Notes under the pieces: generated by a model
Seen by the model: the letters and a program-made list of their open reading frames with translations, nothing else
Told to the model about the DNA's origin: nothing
Databases searched by the model: none
In this document: positions 1 through 13,285 of the stretch, piece after piece
How the letters are laid out: each line of letters begins with the position of its first letter
Numbering within the stretch: the first letter of the stretch is position 1
NCBI GenBank assembly: GCA_018466975.1
Contig: CM031560.1
Span: 1,922,001 to 1,986,000 of the forward strand
Reading direction: 5' to 3'
Length of the DNA: 64,000 nt
From: Sparassis latifolia
Taxonomy: Eukaryota > Basidiomycota > Agaricomycetes > Polyporales > Sparassidaceae
Translations under genes and position numbers: made by a program

Positions 1-2086
<2,086 letters not shown>

Positions 2087-2088
2087 TT

Positions 2089-3423
2089 TCAAAAACCCAA
2101 CTGGGTTCGTTCTTCATCAGTCATGTCATTGAAGACATTTTGCACATAGGCGATCTGTTCCTCTCTGGTTTCTTCCTTCGGCATCTCCTTCTTCTGTGCG
2201 AGGTCTTCTCGCATCTTCTTGATCCATGTGATCGTGTCCGTGTCCAACCCGGGCTGTATTGTTCTAGCACGGGTGAGACTTCCAGACTGGGGGTGAAATT
2301 GTCTGTCGTTGGCTATATGGCCCTTCTTTCCGCATAGGAAACATAATCCTTCTTTCATTCTCTTCTGTCGCTCATCTGGGGATAAGCGTGAGATATTGAT
2401 ACGATCAACATCCATTGCATTCGGATCCTTTGTAGAAGTTGAGTAGTAGGGACAATGGGTAGATCGGCCTTTTCCTCGTGTCATCGTAGTGGCTCCTCGC
2501 TTGAAGATCTGAGCAGATCTCCATTGGTTGTCAAACTGCGAGGCGTATTCGTACCACTTGTCAAGTGTCTTGGGCATGCTTTCCATCCCATATATCCTTT
2601 GTCGGAGTGGGTCATTAAGTCCCCACTTGAAATACTCGATATTTCCGGCATCTTCTAATTTCGCCTTGGATTCAAGCGATCGGAATTCGGCAATGTAGTC
2701 GTCTGCAGTACGAGTCCCTTGCTTGATGTTACGCAGCAAGGTACGAGCGGTTTCTTCAATATTTTCATCGCCAAATGCTTTGTTCACACTCGCAATGAAC
2801 TCTCTCCAACTTCCATAAGAGAGGAAGTCATCATTGGTGAGTTCCATTTCTATGAAGCTCTGCGCCCATGATCCTGCTGTTCCTCCTTGCATGTGCGATA
2901 GCATGAATGCAATCTTCTGATTGTCCTCCTGGTAGACATGGCTATTTCCGGCCATGTAATTCTTACATTGGTTTATAAATTCCCTAAGCTTCGAACGGTC
3001 TGAACCGTTGAAGATCTCGGGTTTTCTAAAACCAAGTTCCTTCTGGCTGACATGGTGACGTCCTTCATCCATGGTAACTGTAGCCATCGGTGGTATGTAA
3101 TCAGGTATGATTGGTGCAAAAGTTGGTTGGGGTATAAGATTCTGGACAGGGAGGTTCCAAGGGGCGTCTGGTCTTTCTCCTGGATAAGAGATAGGTATGC
3201 CGCTGTCTGCGATGTGTGATAGTACGAGCCCTCCAACGTTATGGGGTAGGGCTGCTTCGTAGTCACCACTTGGGTGATCAATGTGTTGATCTGGTCTGAT
3301 GAGTAAAGGTCGTCCGTTTAAAACGTGTACATTCCTCTGCGCGTCCCACTCTGCCTGAGATGGGAGGAGATTGATGTACTGCCTGAGAAGAGCAGTCGGG
3401 TTGATGTAGTTCAAAGCCAGCAT
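2089..3423 (-). CDS. Gypsy retrotransposon Gag (capsid/nucleocapsid)
   Basis: A 444-residue minus-strand frame starts at ATG 3423-3421 and stops at TGA 2091-2089. Its middle part (about residues 130-290) has the helical, Trp/Phe-rich character of a retrotransposon gag domain (for example [11 protein letters not shown] and [15 protein letters not shown]). Near residue 370 is a zinc knuckle, [14 protein letters not shown], which has the first two Cys and the His of a CX2CX4HX4C box but Arg at the fourth ligand position, so the knuckle looks degenerate. Gag would form the virus-like particle and bind element RNA. The heptamer GGGTTTT (2098-2092) abuts the stop codon in the right register for -1 slippage. 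The frame is otherwise free of stops. Confidence 0.85.
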   Translation of the reverse strand: MLALNYINPTALLRQYINLLPSQAEWDAQRNVHVLNGRPLLIRPDQHIDHPSGDYEAALPHNVGGLVLSHIADSGIPISYPGERPDAPWNLPVQNLIPQPTFAPIIPDYIPPMATVTMDEGRHHVSQKELGFRKPEIFNGSDRSKLREFINQCKNYMAGNSHVYQEDNQKIAFMLSHMQGGTAGSWAQSFIEMELTNDDFLSYGSWREFIASVNKAFGDENIEETARTLLRNIKQGTRTADDYIAEFRSLESKAKLEDAGNIEYFKWGLNDPLRQRIYGMESMPKTLDKWYEYASQFDNQWRSAQIFKRGATTMTRGKGRSTHCPYYSTSTKDPNAMDVDRINISRLSPDERQKRMKEGLCFLCGKKGHIANDRQFHPQSGSLTRARTIQPGLDTDTITWIKKMREDLAQKKEMPKEETREEQIAYVQNVFNDMTDEERTQLGF

Positions 3424-4463
3424 GGATAAATTCTTCTGTGTGGCCTATGTCTACACGTAGACTGCACACCGTCCTCAACTAAGTGGGTTCGTTCATCGTC
3501 GGCTAACAAGCCCGTAGAGTGTCTTCTGTCTTCAAACTGATACACCTATTTGCTGATTGCTCAAGTGATTACCTCAGCCTCCTCGGCCTATTGGTCTCTC
3601 AGACAGACCCCTCTCTGAAGATGAGTGATCAGTCTATCCCTTCAGCTGCCTCGATTACAAAGTAATCTCAAACGGCGCTTTAGCAATCGAATCAGGTGTA
3701 TTGTTTAGTCTTCAAGGTTCGGTCCGGTCGGTAGTTCGTTGTTAGACTTTTGGGAAGTCACAGAGAGTAATGAGATCTCGACCTAATGAGATCTCGACCT
3801 AATGTTATGCGGCAGCGAAACACGAGCGTCAAGTCGAGTCGTCATGAGACGAGGTCTTAGTCTAAGACACAAGTCTGTTCAAGAGACACTTCTGGCGATG
3901 TCTTTACACTGAAGGTCAATCAGGATTCGTTCTTATGACTCGTAGTAGCTGTCTGCTACTAACGGTCAATCTCAGTCAAAGGCAAGTGAAAAGCTGGTTT
4001 AATGGTAACCAGGTCGAGATGGGGATCCAGCTCGACGAGGTCGTCTACTTATACAAAAGGTATCCGCAGTACTACGCAGTAATACGAGATCGTTTATTGG
4101 CTAGCTAAGGTGAAACGATGTCTGGGCAAGGTAACAGCGAGGAAGTAATATGTATGGGAAAGCTGAGTAAGATCGTGAGAGATAATCAGTACTAATGGGG
4201 ATAACAAGTTGTGTATCAGAACGAGGTAAAGATGAGGCATACATGCACGTCTTGCATGTGTGATAAGAAGAAGGTCCGGAGTTGGATCTGGTGTAACCCT
4301 AGACTAGGGGTCCTGGTTGTCTGGATAAAGAATCGGAGGTTGCGCTCCGATGAGTCACGTGTTGGATCACGTGTTCTGGTAACATAAAGGGAACAAAGAA
4401 AAGAAAACGAAAAGATGCGCCATAAGTGAGGAGCATTGTAACATATTGTGGATATACTCTACA
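3424..4463 (-). mobile_element. Leader and possible 5' LTR of the Gypsy element
   Basis: About 1 kb of non-coding sequence lies upstream of gag. On the minus strand it may begin with TGTAGAGTATATCC at 4463, next to a TGTAACA...TCTACA motif at 4437-4463 that has LTR-end character. I could not find a convincing primer-binding site or the inner LTR boundary, and the matching 3' LTR lies outside the window, so the limits are tentative. Inside are two CACGTG boxes near 4356-4373 and a perfect 16-bp tandem repeat at 3768-3799. Confidence 0.35.
3768..3799. repeat. 16-bp direct repeat, two perfect copies
   Basis: The unit TAATGAGATCTCGACC occurs twice head to tail, followed by a further TAATG. It lies in the presumed LTR or leader of the Gypsy element and could be a small regulatory duplication. 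Confidence 0.9.
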
Positions 4464-5121
4464 ATGTCAAAAAAATAGAAATTTCGTGCCCGCGCCCTAT
4501 GTTCTGCAAACGGCTGTAATATGGGAGCCAATCGCAATGGGGCAATATGCAGGGAAGACTACCCTCCATGGCTGCCTGGGTGTGGGGACTCGGTGAGGTC
4601 GGTCAATTCAGAGGGTGAGGGTGTCGGCGAAGAATTCAATGAGGGGGCGTTCAGACGTGTATGTTATGATATTTGGCCGTATTTCCCCTAGGGGCGTTAT
4701 GTCGGATGGGAAGGGTATGGCGACGTAGAGTCCTTGCATTGATTTGAAGATAAGGTTCAGTGGCGGGGAGTCATTTTGGGGTGGTTTTGTGGTCAGGTTG
4801 AACGACGGGAGCCAGTAGAGTAGTTTTGGGGCCGACATTAGGGTTTCCCTTGACTGTTGGCTGGTGGAGTCCTGGTATTTATGTTTTATGGGTGGGCGTC
4901 TGTCGCGTATTTTATGTGAGACGGTAGTTTGGGAAGCAGCGGCAAGCACGGCCGCACGACATGGATCTGGTGGCCGGCTTCAAAATATTCTTAATCCTAT
5001 TGTACTACACCAGCTTCTAAGATACTGCAAGAAATAACGAGAAGTAGAGTATGCAAAAAGGGCATTGAACACCAACTAAGGTATCATTGTATCTCTTCAG
5101 TAAATTGATTGACAACTGCGT
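4464..5121. other. Spacer between retroelement and SMC6 3' end
   Basis: Only an uncharacterised 113-codon minus-strand frame (4949-4608) is present. It has no domain I recognise, ends in a Phe/Leu-rich tail, and has no clear intron partners. I regard it as a doubtful gene. Nothing else stands out. Confidence 0.5.
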
Positions 5122-8100
5122 TCACTGGAACGCCAGCACACCCTGACCGCGCTCGGGGTCCGTCATGCGGTGTACATGCATGGAGGGCAAGGTGTGGATG
5201 TTGGTTACATCTTGCGGGGTAATCAGGATGTACTGCCTGTTGTTGGAGGAGTTGGCAGTGTCGATCTGGCCACGACAACTCAGTAGTTGCACCACAGAAA
5301 ACGGACCTGATGACCTACCATCATCCTCATACTGATACGGCGATTCACAGCATCCATGAACACGTCAAATTCATCTGCGGTTAGCCATTAGGAGGTCATA
5401 CTGTCTGGATTACGATGGGACACTTACCAAGGCACCGAATAGGACAACCGATGGACTCCCAGAGTGACAGCAGGAGACAAATAGTGGAAAACGACTTCTC
5501 TCCACCAGAGAGCGAGAGCGGATCCTTCTCCCTCGAATCTTGCATGGATGTCTGATCGTCCGTTTGCACCTGTAGACAAAACGTGATTAGTCAATAACTA
5601 TCGAAATAGAACTCGACGTCTACCTTGAGCTCTAGATAGCCTTTGACGTGGTCAAACAGAATTTTGCCGTAGTAGCCACGGTTCGAGAGATGGTACGAGA
5701 AATACACTTTGCAACGGAGGGCGATATGACGGCGGAACTCCTGCCACTTATCAATACGGACTTGGACAGATCTACGAAGAGCCTTGAAACACAAGAGTCA
5801 GAGGTCGACTGCAACGCCACTGGTAACACGATACCCTATTCAAAGATACCATGTTCCTCAAGTCCTTCTTGGCAGTCTCCAGCGCGGCCTTCTTCTTGTT
5901 AACTTCTATCGTCATATCTTCGACTGTAGCACCGTGCCTGCATCACACACATTTGCAATGTAGACTAGTAGTGAGCGGAGCCAACTCACTTCTTCTCATG
6001 CTCGCGAAGGGCTGTCTGAACGGCTTCCAAGTTCTTCTGTACATCTTCAGCCTTATGAGGGTTCTCGAAGCGCTCACAGTACTCCGTTGCCTTGGCTGTC
6101 CATTGCTACAATGATCATTCGATGAGACACGTCGAGTCGTTGAAGCAGGTTACAGCTTACTTCAAACTCGGTCTGTAAAGTCTTCACTAACTACATCCTC
6201 AGCGGAGGCGACCTCAACCTCCTCAGCCTGAAGTTTCTCCTGGTAATGCTTTGACTTGCTCTGCGCATTCAGCCATCTTTCCACCTCAACACCAATTTTG
6301 TTCTAGAGGTAACCGTCAGTGTATGCTTTGTACAGGTGGTGTCAGAAGCATGGACCTGTATGCCAGCTTGTAGCTCCACAAACTCCTCAATCTGCGTCTT
6401 AATAGCATTGGCTTCCTCCATTAACGGATGCTGGGCTTCGTTAACTTCCTTCCTCTCTTTGTCGAGAGTCTGCCCCTGGCTTTCATAGGCCTCCTTTTCC
6501 TTCATGAATCCCTGTGTTCCAGTAGAGCGTGTCAGAAACGAATAAGCGAAGTCCTGCAGACAGCTACACACAACTCTGGAATCCTGGAGTCCAGAAATTT
6601 CAACGGGCATATCGTTGTTGACTTGGATTTGGAGGGAATCATGCTGGTCCTTCAGTTCTCTGGATCGTCGCAACATATCACCCTCTAGTTTCTGCACAAA
6701 TGTGAGTGAGTACGCGACAAATACTGGCCGTATTAACTGGTTACAAACAGCAAGGCTTTGGGCTTCCTTGTCCTTTTGCGTCTCCATCTGCTTGAGCTGA
6801 TCTATCTGCTGGTTCATCGTGTTGTACCGCTGTTCGAGCTTCACCCCATGTTCTTGCCAATGTCTGGATGGGTCACGGTTAGACGAACATGGATGAATGG
6901 CAATTATCGTGACTCACTGCTTATCCGCTGTGGCATCATCGCCGGTGAATAGTTGTTGCTTTGGGTCACCCATGCGAAGCGCACGAACTGCAGATGACTG
7001 TCCACCCCCCTCACTGTGCAGCGCTCAATCGATGTTCACGGGAGAAGACAATGTGGAGTACTCACGGGAACCGGCTAACGTTGTACAGATCGGCCGACCA
7101 AGCCGTTCCAGTGCGTCCATACTGTAACAAGACGCCATCCGCATCCAAACGGGTAGGAGCAAGGAACGTACTCTCGATGTGTGCTCGATTAATCAAGATA
7201 TGCAGGACGTACTCATCAGAGATCTAACATGCAAGATAATCATATGCAACGCCAAGTTATTGGAGAATTCATACCACTAGAGCGCGCAAAACAGTGAGGT
7301 ATCCCTCCGGTGGTTCTCCCGAACTATAGTCGAACAAGTCAACCTCGGAGATAGTAATGGAAGGCTTCTGGCTTTGATTCATCTCTATCAGCAAATCCTC
7401 GCCTCCAGGATAAAGTAACACTCACTTGCCGTGGTCAATCAACAACTTATTGAGTGGTTCGCGATCCCGAGTGTCAGTAACTGCAAACCCACTCATAAGA
7501 GCCCCAAGTTGAATGTGTATAATCGGAGCCCACTGAGTTGGATCTTTGATGCTAACGAACAGTCCAAAGGGCCCGACAGGTTTGTTCCCATGCCACCTCG
7601 TTCGTTGGATATCTGCCATCACTCTGTCCATGTTCGCCCCAAACCTCGCGGCTTTGTTGCACTCGCGCTCAACGCAAATCCGCACTTGCTTTCGGCACTC
7701 TACGATGCTATGTTGGAGCTGCTCAGGTTCTTGATTCAGTTTCTGTATGTCCTGCTTGATATTCTCGATCTCTGGAATCTTCTGCTGGCGCTCGTCCTTG
7801 ATGTCTTGGAGCTGTCATTCAGCCTGGTCACATGAGACTTTCACCTCTTTCAGCCGACGGTTCAGATCGTCCCGCCTTTCCTTGCTAGCATCCTCGTCCT
7901 TCCTCACTTCTTCCTGGATTCTTACATCAAGTCCTTCAATTGCATCATTGACCAATTTCAAGCCCCTAAGCATGTCCATTTCTTCATTCTGCGAAGATTC
8001 AGCAACGGAGTTAGTGTGCAAAACGGTAGGAGAAGGTGGACACAACACATACGTTCATGGTCACCAGCTTCTGCTTGTTTGTCCTCATTTTGGAAGTTTT

Positions 8101-9795
8101 CTCCTCCCTCTTCGCTTGCAGGTGCTCAATGGAACCAAGGTTCTGGTTTTCCTCCTCGTAAGCCTGAACAAATTGTGAACTGTCTTCGAACATTCTCTGT
8201 GCAAGTCCATTAGTGAAGATACGTGCATCGCAGCGCAAGGAAGCGTACATTAGCAGTAGTGATCTGCTCTTTGATCTTCGTCACGCGACGAGATAGTTTG
8301 GCTGTTTCCTCGAGCTCTCCTTGTAGTTCCTGGAAATCGGCGATGAATCTGCATGATACATGAGAACACGGTACAGACTTACGTTCTGCTTGGTCTGAAC
8401 ATGGGCCCACGCAAGCTCCTTCTTCAACTCATCGGCCTTGTGCTTCTGCTCTCGGGCTTTGTTGGCCTCCCGAAAGCGCGCACTCGCTTCTTCCAACGCA
8501 TCTCGCAAATCTGGAATGGCTTCCGATTTGCGCTTCAGAACCTTCCTAGTTTGACGGATGTTCTCCAAACACGTTTCGTATTCCTCGCTCAACTGGCTGA
8601 GTTGCGTGCCACGGAGGAAGAACTGTGCGAACGGAGAATTTTAGTGTGCTGTCAGAAACGTCGAAATGAACTTTGACCTTGTATTTGTCTGTACGCTGTG
8701 ATGCGCCCAAAAATTGCCTGAAGAACGGATTAGAGAACTAAGGGATAATATTAGTGTGACCTAGTCGCTTGCCTGGCAGCATCTGTCGTCAAATATCAGT
8801 AAATGCGGAAGGAAGGGAAACGGTTATATGCACCTTGATTGAGAATGTTCATAGGATTGTCAACCTGGATATTCATGTGATCACAGATAGCGGACAGCTC
8901 TTCTCGCTTGGTAGAGATGACCTTCCCTTCCTTGCTTTTAATTTTGTAACTAGAAGATCCGTGCCTGGTGAAACGGCGAGTAATAACGATAGTCTTGCCA
9001 TAATCTTTGGGCCTGTAAGCTTCTTCGCCCTGATTCTTGAGACAAACAGTAACCTCGGCTACCCTGGAGGACACCGGTTGAGGACTGTATCGGCACGTAA
9101 GTGGAGCTCAGCACGACGCACAATTGACCTTCCCGAATAAATGACTTCAAGCCTCTCCCGCGTCCGGTAGTGTGTGCTTTGCCTCCAAGAGCCACGGTAA
9201 GTGCGGAAAGTACAGCGCTCTTGCCGCCTGTACAAGTGAACATTGGCATCGTATGTAACTCGGGGCCTCATGAATAGAACTTACTTCAGTTATGGCCTGC
9301 ACAGTGGATAAGACAACCGTTCTTTGTATTAGGCACATGCACTCACCGATAATGAAGTTGATTTGAGGTTTAAATGGGAACGTCAGGTATTTGTGACACA
9401 TAAACTGGTGCATTTCAATAGACTCGATGATACCCATCTCCGCGATGCTCTACACAAAGTATGAGTGAGTAGAAAACAACTACGGTGCTAGCGCTTACAC
9501 CCTGTGTCTTGCGCTTCGACATGAGGTTCTGCCAAATCTCTTCCACATGCTCCTCCTCAAACCTCTTCTCCTCATCTTCGTCTGATGCAGTCTGCTCATC
9601 TGCATCCGACTCCTCGTCCTCGACATCTACGTCCTCCTTTGTGCGCTGCCTGGACTTACCCTTGCCCTTATTGGGATGGGGCGCGAGCTCGGTGTCGCTA
9701 TCCTCCTGGGTGCGGGCGCGCTTGGAAGCTGGGGAACCCTCTGAGGCGGATCCTTCGTCGTCGCTGTGTATAGTAATGGCGCGCTTGGGGGGCAT
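5122..9795 (-). CDS. SMC6: SMC6, SMC5/6 complex ATPase (frame interrupted; possible pseudogene or null allele)
   Basis: SMC6 pairs with SMC5 in the nuclear complex that resolves recombination intermediates and protects rDNA and stalled forks. Translation from ATG 9795 (MPPKRAITIHSDDEG) gives, over roughly 18-20 exons and about 1,150-1,200 residues, an acidic N-terminus, the ATPase head (FIIG...SGKSAVLSALTVALGGKA, then FIREGQ), a long coiled coil (about 8.7-7.8 kb), the hinge (about 7.7-7.0 kb, VGPFGLFVSI, ISEVDLFDYSSGEPPEG), the returning coiled coil, and the C-terminal head with DPLSLSGGEKSFSTICLLL and a Walker B IRCLDEFDVFMD. It stops at TGA 5124-5122. Three breaks stand out: TGA in the Walker A microexon (9288-9286), TGA at 7817-7815, and a frame change near 6190-6205. 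The last two can be removed only by introns of 33 nt and 22-28 nt. Family assignment is certain; functionality is not. Confidence 0.93.
9285..9296 (-). other. 12-nt SMC6 microexon carrying an in-frame TGA
   Basis: Exon 2 ends ...ATC G at 9347. The intron 9346-9297 (GTGAGT...GCAG) is followed by the 12 bases GCCATAACTGAA, then a GTAAGT intron (9284-9228), then GCGGCAAGAGC. Joined, this reads G-H-N-stop-S-G-K-S, so a TGA occupies the place of the invariant second glycine of GHNGSGKS. Skipping the microexon keeps the frame but deletes HNGS from the P-loop. Confidence 0.8.
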
Positions 9796-11776
9796 AGTGA
9801 TTAGCGCTGGACAACAAAGGGCGGGCGACCGCGCGACGCGCGCAAATGTGTTTGGCAGCATTTGTGTCTAGTTCCACAAACGGTTTAGAAGGATCGTACA
9901 CCTCTCCACCTTATTATCAGAAATTGCAGTGATATCCACTGCGAGCAACCACACTCGGAAGGGAAGCTTGACCTACCTGGCAATCCAGGCTGCCGCGTTC
10001 TTATCGCGATAGTGGAATGTGTTCGCGACGAAATTGGAAACTAGACGCGTCGCAAAGTCTTGAATCTCAGCACAAACAGTACCTTCGTGTGACCTTCGCC
10101 TGCATACCATGAGTTCATGCGTTCGTCGATAACGATGCAAGAGTGTTGTGACGGTCCATATTCAGCATGAAACAAGCATTACGTGGACAAGTAAATGAGG
10201 GGAAACAGGTAACAATGTAGGGGCTATAGAGCTGTGGACGCGCAATCGCAATGAGCAACTGCAGTCGCGAGAGACATTAGTCATACATACCTATCTCTTC
10301 CAATCGCTCAAAGCACGGCGGAAGCAGAGACGTTCACGAAGAACGAGATAAGCCAAAAATTCGGCAACCATGCCGGCGCGAGAGTAGTCTGAATCGAGTT
10401 TCACACCAGTACAAGGCTCGAAGTCTCGTAAGTGTGAGCCGCGAAGTGCGCTGAAGGACGGACACTTATCATCCGAGTCTGCCCCACAAGTCCCTCGCCC
10501 GTCCAATGTGGACGATCCGAAGATCCACAGCGCGCTAATAGCTAGCTCCGGGCAATATTTGTAACAGCACGCTATCACAACCGATACCTCATATGAACGA
10601 TACCTGGAAGTATTGACTCGTTTTGTTACTAGATGCCAATCCGCGCACTCCAGGCTGGAGTACGCGACGGGGGAGGTGACCGCGGTGACAGGGGCGTGCC
10701 CGCCCAGTCTCCACGACGTATCCCAAAGCTACATTCCTCTCTCTCTCGCTCGCGGTGCGAGGTCTTCGGGACGATGGCACGGACTCGGCGAGCTGGCGTG
10801 TACCAGCTCGAGTCCGCGGAGGTGCAGCGGTGTTGGTGGTGCGTCGCGCAGCCCGTGAAGACTGGACCCAGCTAGAGTCGATCGAGGGAGACTGATGCTC
10901 AGACCTTAGCCCGCTCACGAATGTGGATGCCCGAAAGCATCCTGGGCGATGTGAGCCTCGCGGCTTTCGCGCTGGCAGGTGTGGGTTGAGAAAAAATAAA
11001 AACCTTGGCGGTGGTAGCGGTCAAACGTGTAGCGGTCAGCACCAAGCACGTGACTCGGCCTGTTTGGATGAGCAAAAGTTGAACAAAAATTCCAGTTGTA
11101 TACTTACCGGAGGACTCAGCACTCAGTAATATGTATGAGCGTCACAATCATAATGGAGAGATCACAACATGTCAACGTTGACCTAGAATAAAATTTATTA
11201 AATTTAGTCTGACCTCTGTAGACACTCGCCTTCGACCTTTGGTTATAATGGTGAGCGCTCAAGTGACTTGCTGCTTCAATTATCACTGAACGCTACTGAA
11301 CCGCAGGTGGCAGACACGAATTCTCTGGAATGGTCGAACCTGCACAACCTATCCACATCCCAACTCATGAATGGCTCGGACTGGTCACTACAATATCCAG
11401 TTGTACTTCGTACCCAGAAAGAATCTACGTAATAGGTAATGTACATTGACGGTTTCATCGACTATGATATGTGAGAGCTGTAGAATATGAGGGAACTGCT
11501 GCCACCTCACAGCAGAGACCTTGCTTGCGACATTTGCCACTGCACAGATTCGAACTTGAGATGTTGCAAGCTGAGTCGGGACTTGTCATGCAAGATTCAG
11601 ATGCATGGAAGGAACCAGGGAGTCGAAAAGCATGACAATTAAGAGGGTGGAGAGACCTTGCAAGCAAGGTAATGCAAGTTTCAGCAACAGCAGAGTGTCC
11701 CAGACAACGAACCTGTCAATCCTATTGATACACGAAGCAGCTCTGTTTCCACCAGTGAATGACGGTAGAGAATGGG
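9796..11776. other. Intergenic, about 2 kb, no recognised gene
   Basis: This is the SMC6 promoter side followed by the 3' flank of the RING gene. The longest frames (minus 10918-10589 and 10578-10291) are Arg/Ser/Cys-rich without recognisable domains or a consistent exon chain. An AT-rich stretch near 11170-11215 interrupts an otherwise mixed composition. No RNA gene was recognised. Confidence 0.5.
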
Positions 11777-13064
11777 TCAATGATTACTTTGACCCGATCG
11801 GAAACCTGTATCCCAATGTTGATCGCCTAAAGGCAATGACACGTCAAGCATAGAGCGCATCTCGGACCGAAACCGCATACGCAGCTCTTCGGGCAGGGGA
11901 TCTGAAACGTTCTGGAGTGATCTGCGGAGAGCGCGTTCCCCCGGGAGATCCTCATCTGTGTCTACCCATTCGTCCTCATCGGCTTCCAGCTCGTCGTCAG
12001 CGAATGCAGCGGAAACCCCCTCTGTTACTGGCGCTATCAGAATGTCCGCTAGGAGGAAACTATAAGATACACGTACCAGTCACAGCGTCTGACGGTTTTT
12101 CTTTCCGGACGCCGTGTTTGCGGAAGTACTCTTCGTCCTCGAGCCATTCCCCCAGACTCCTCACTCGTGGGGGCTTCCACACCCTCTCTGGCGATGACCT
12201 GGAAGCACGGCGCGGTGTAGTGGACTTACGCAAAGTAAGCGAATGAGGGTCGATATCAAACCGACATGTCGGGCAGGTCGTCTTGCGCGCAAGCCACGGT
12301 GCAAGACAGTCGTGATGAAACAGGTGCTTTCCAGGGCATGAAAATGCGCGAATGGTCTGAGGCGGTAGGTGGAAGGGTAACACCGAAAATAATTCGACCA
12401 CGGCAAGCGCCTCGGCTTCACGCGACAGTGGTGAAGGAGATCGTGTTAGGAGATCGTCGCGGCATATGACGCAGCCATCGCTATCGTCCCCGAATCCACG
12501 TTTCAGGTTTTCGTAGCGGCGAACAAGATCGTCTGGAGCTACTTCAAGGCCAGCAAGCAGCGTCCGAGCTCTCAGAGGATCGTTGTCCAAAGATTGGTTC
12601 GGTGCAGAGAGTAGAAGCTCAACAATATCGAGGGTTCTCAATCCCTGGCGCGCAAATTCCTGGTGAAACAAGAAGTTACGACACAATGCTTCACGCCAGA
12701 TGATACTTCAGACGCTCACTCGCAAGGACGGCATGGGGGGCACTTCGGCTGCATCGTCTTCCTCCTCCTCATCGTCTTCCTCCATAGAGTCTGATAATGT
12801 GTCATCCGAATGAAGGTCGGAATCGGAAGAGTCGGACACAGACTGCAGGGATGGTAAGCTGTGATCGCTATGCGGAGGGTCCTCGTCTGAGTCTTCAGTA
12901 GACCACTCGCTCTCCGAGAGCGTGGGGACTTCTTCTTCATCGCTACTTTCGCTGATATGTTCGATAGCGGCTGCCCCTCGGGTACCTATGTCGTCGTGTT
13001 CGGCCTGCTGGATGACGGTGGAGGCCACAGGCGTCGCTGCGTCACCACGACCGCTTTCTGACAT
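11777..13064 (-). CDS. RING-H2 zinc-finger protein, probable E3 ubiquitin ligase
   Basis: The frame starts at ATG 13064 (MSESGRGDAATPV) and stops at TGA 11779-11777, about 360 residues in at least three exons. Introns lie near 12720-12660 (GTGAGC...CCAG) and near 12080-12040 (GTACGT...). The N-terminal 110 residues are extremely acidic and Ser-rich (SESSDEEEV, EEDDEEEEDDAAE). The centre carries a C3H2C3 RING: CVICRDDLL, then CPGKHLFHHDCLAPWL and CPTCRFD. A RING-H2 domain normally recruits an E2 and promotes ubiquitin transfer; the substrate is unknown. The C-terminus is again acidic. A 73-codon frame at 13295-13074 could be an upstream exon, but its junction would need a roughly 33-nt intron, so I chose the later start. 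The gene is divergent from the HDAC gene. Confidence 0.8.
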
Positions 13065-13285
13065 AGAATCTACCTAGGCAATTTCTGGCTGCGTGGACAC
13101 GGGAACTAATGCTGCAATTCCGGGGCAACGAGCGACAGTAGTACGGGAGTAGCCCACGGTGAGCAAGAACTCGACGATGAGAACGACTTCGGTGGCGGGA
13201 AGAGGCTGCCTCTCCAAATCGGGGAACGCTGCAATGGTGGATTGAAACTCCGACAGCGCGTTGCGACGAAACCTCAGTCGGGCCT

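Noticed and set aside
9285..9296. Selenocysteine or programmed readthrough at the SMC6 TGA
   Set aside because: Fungi of this kind are not known to use selenocysteine, and a conserved glycine, not cysteine, is expected there; mutation or sequence error is simpler.
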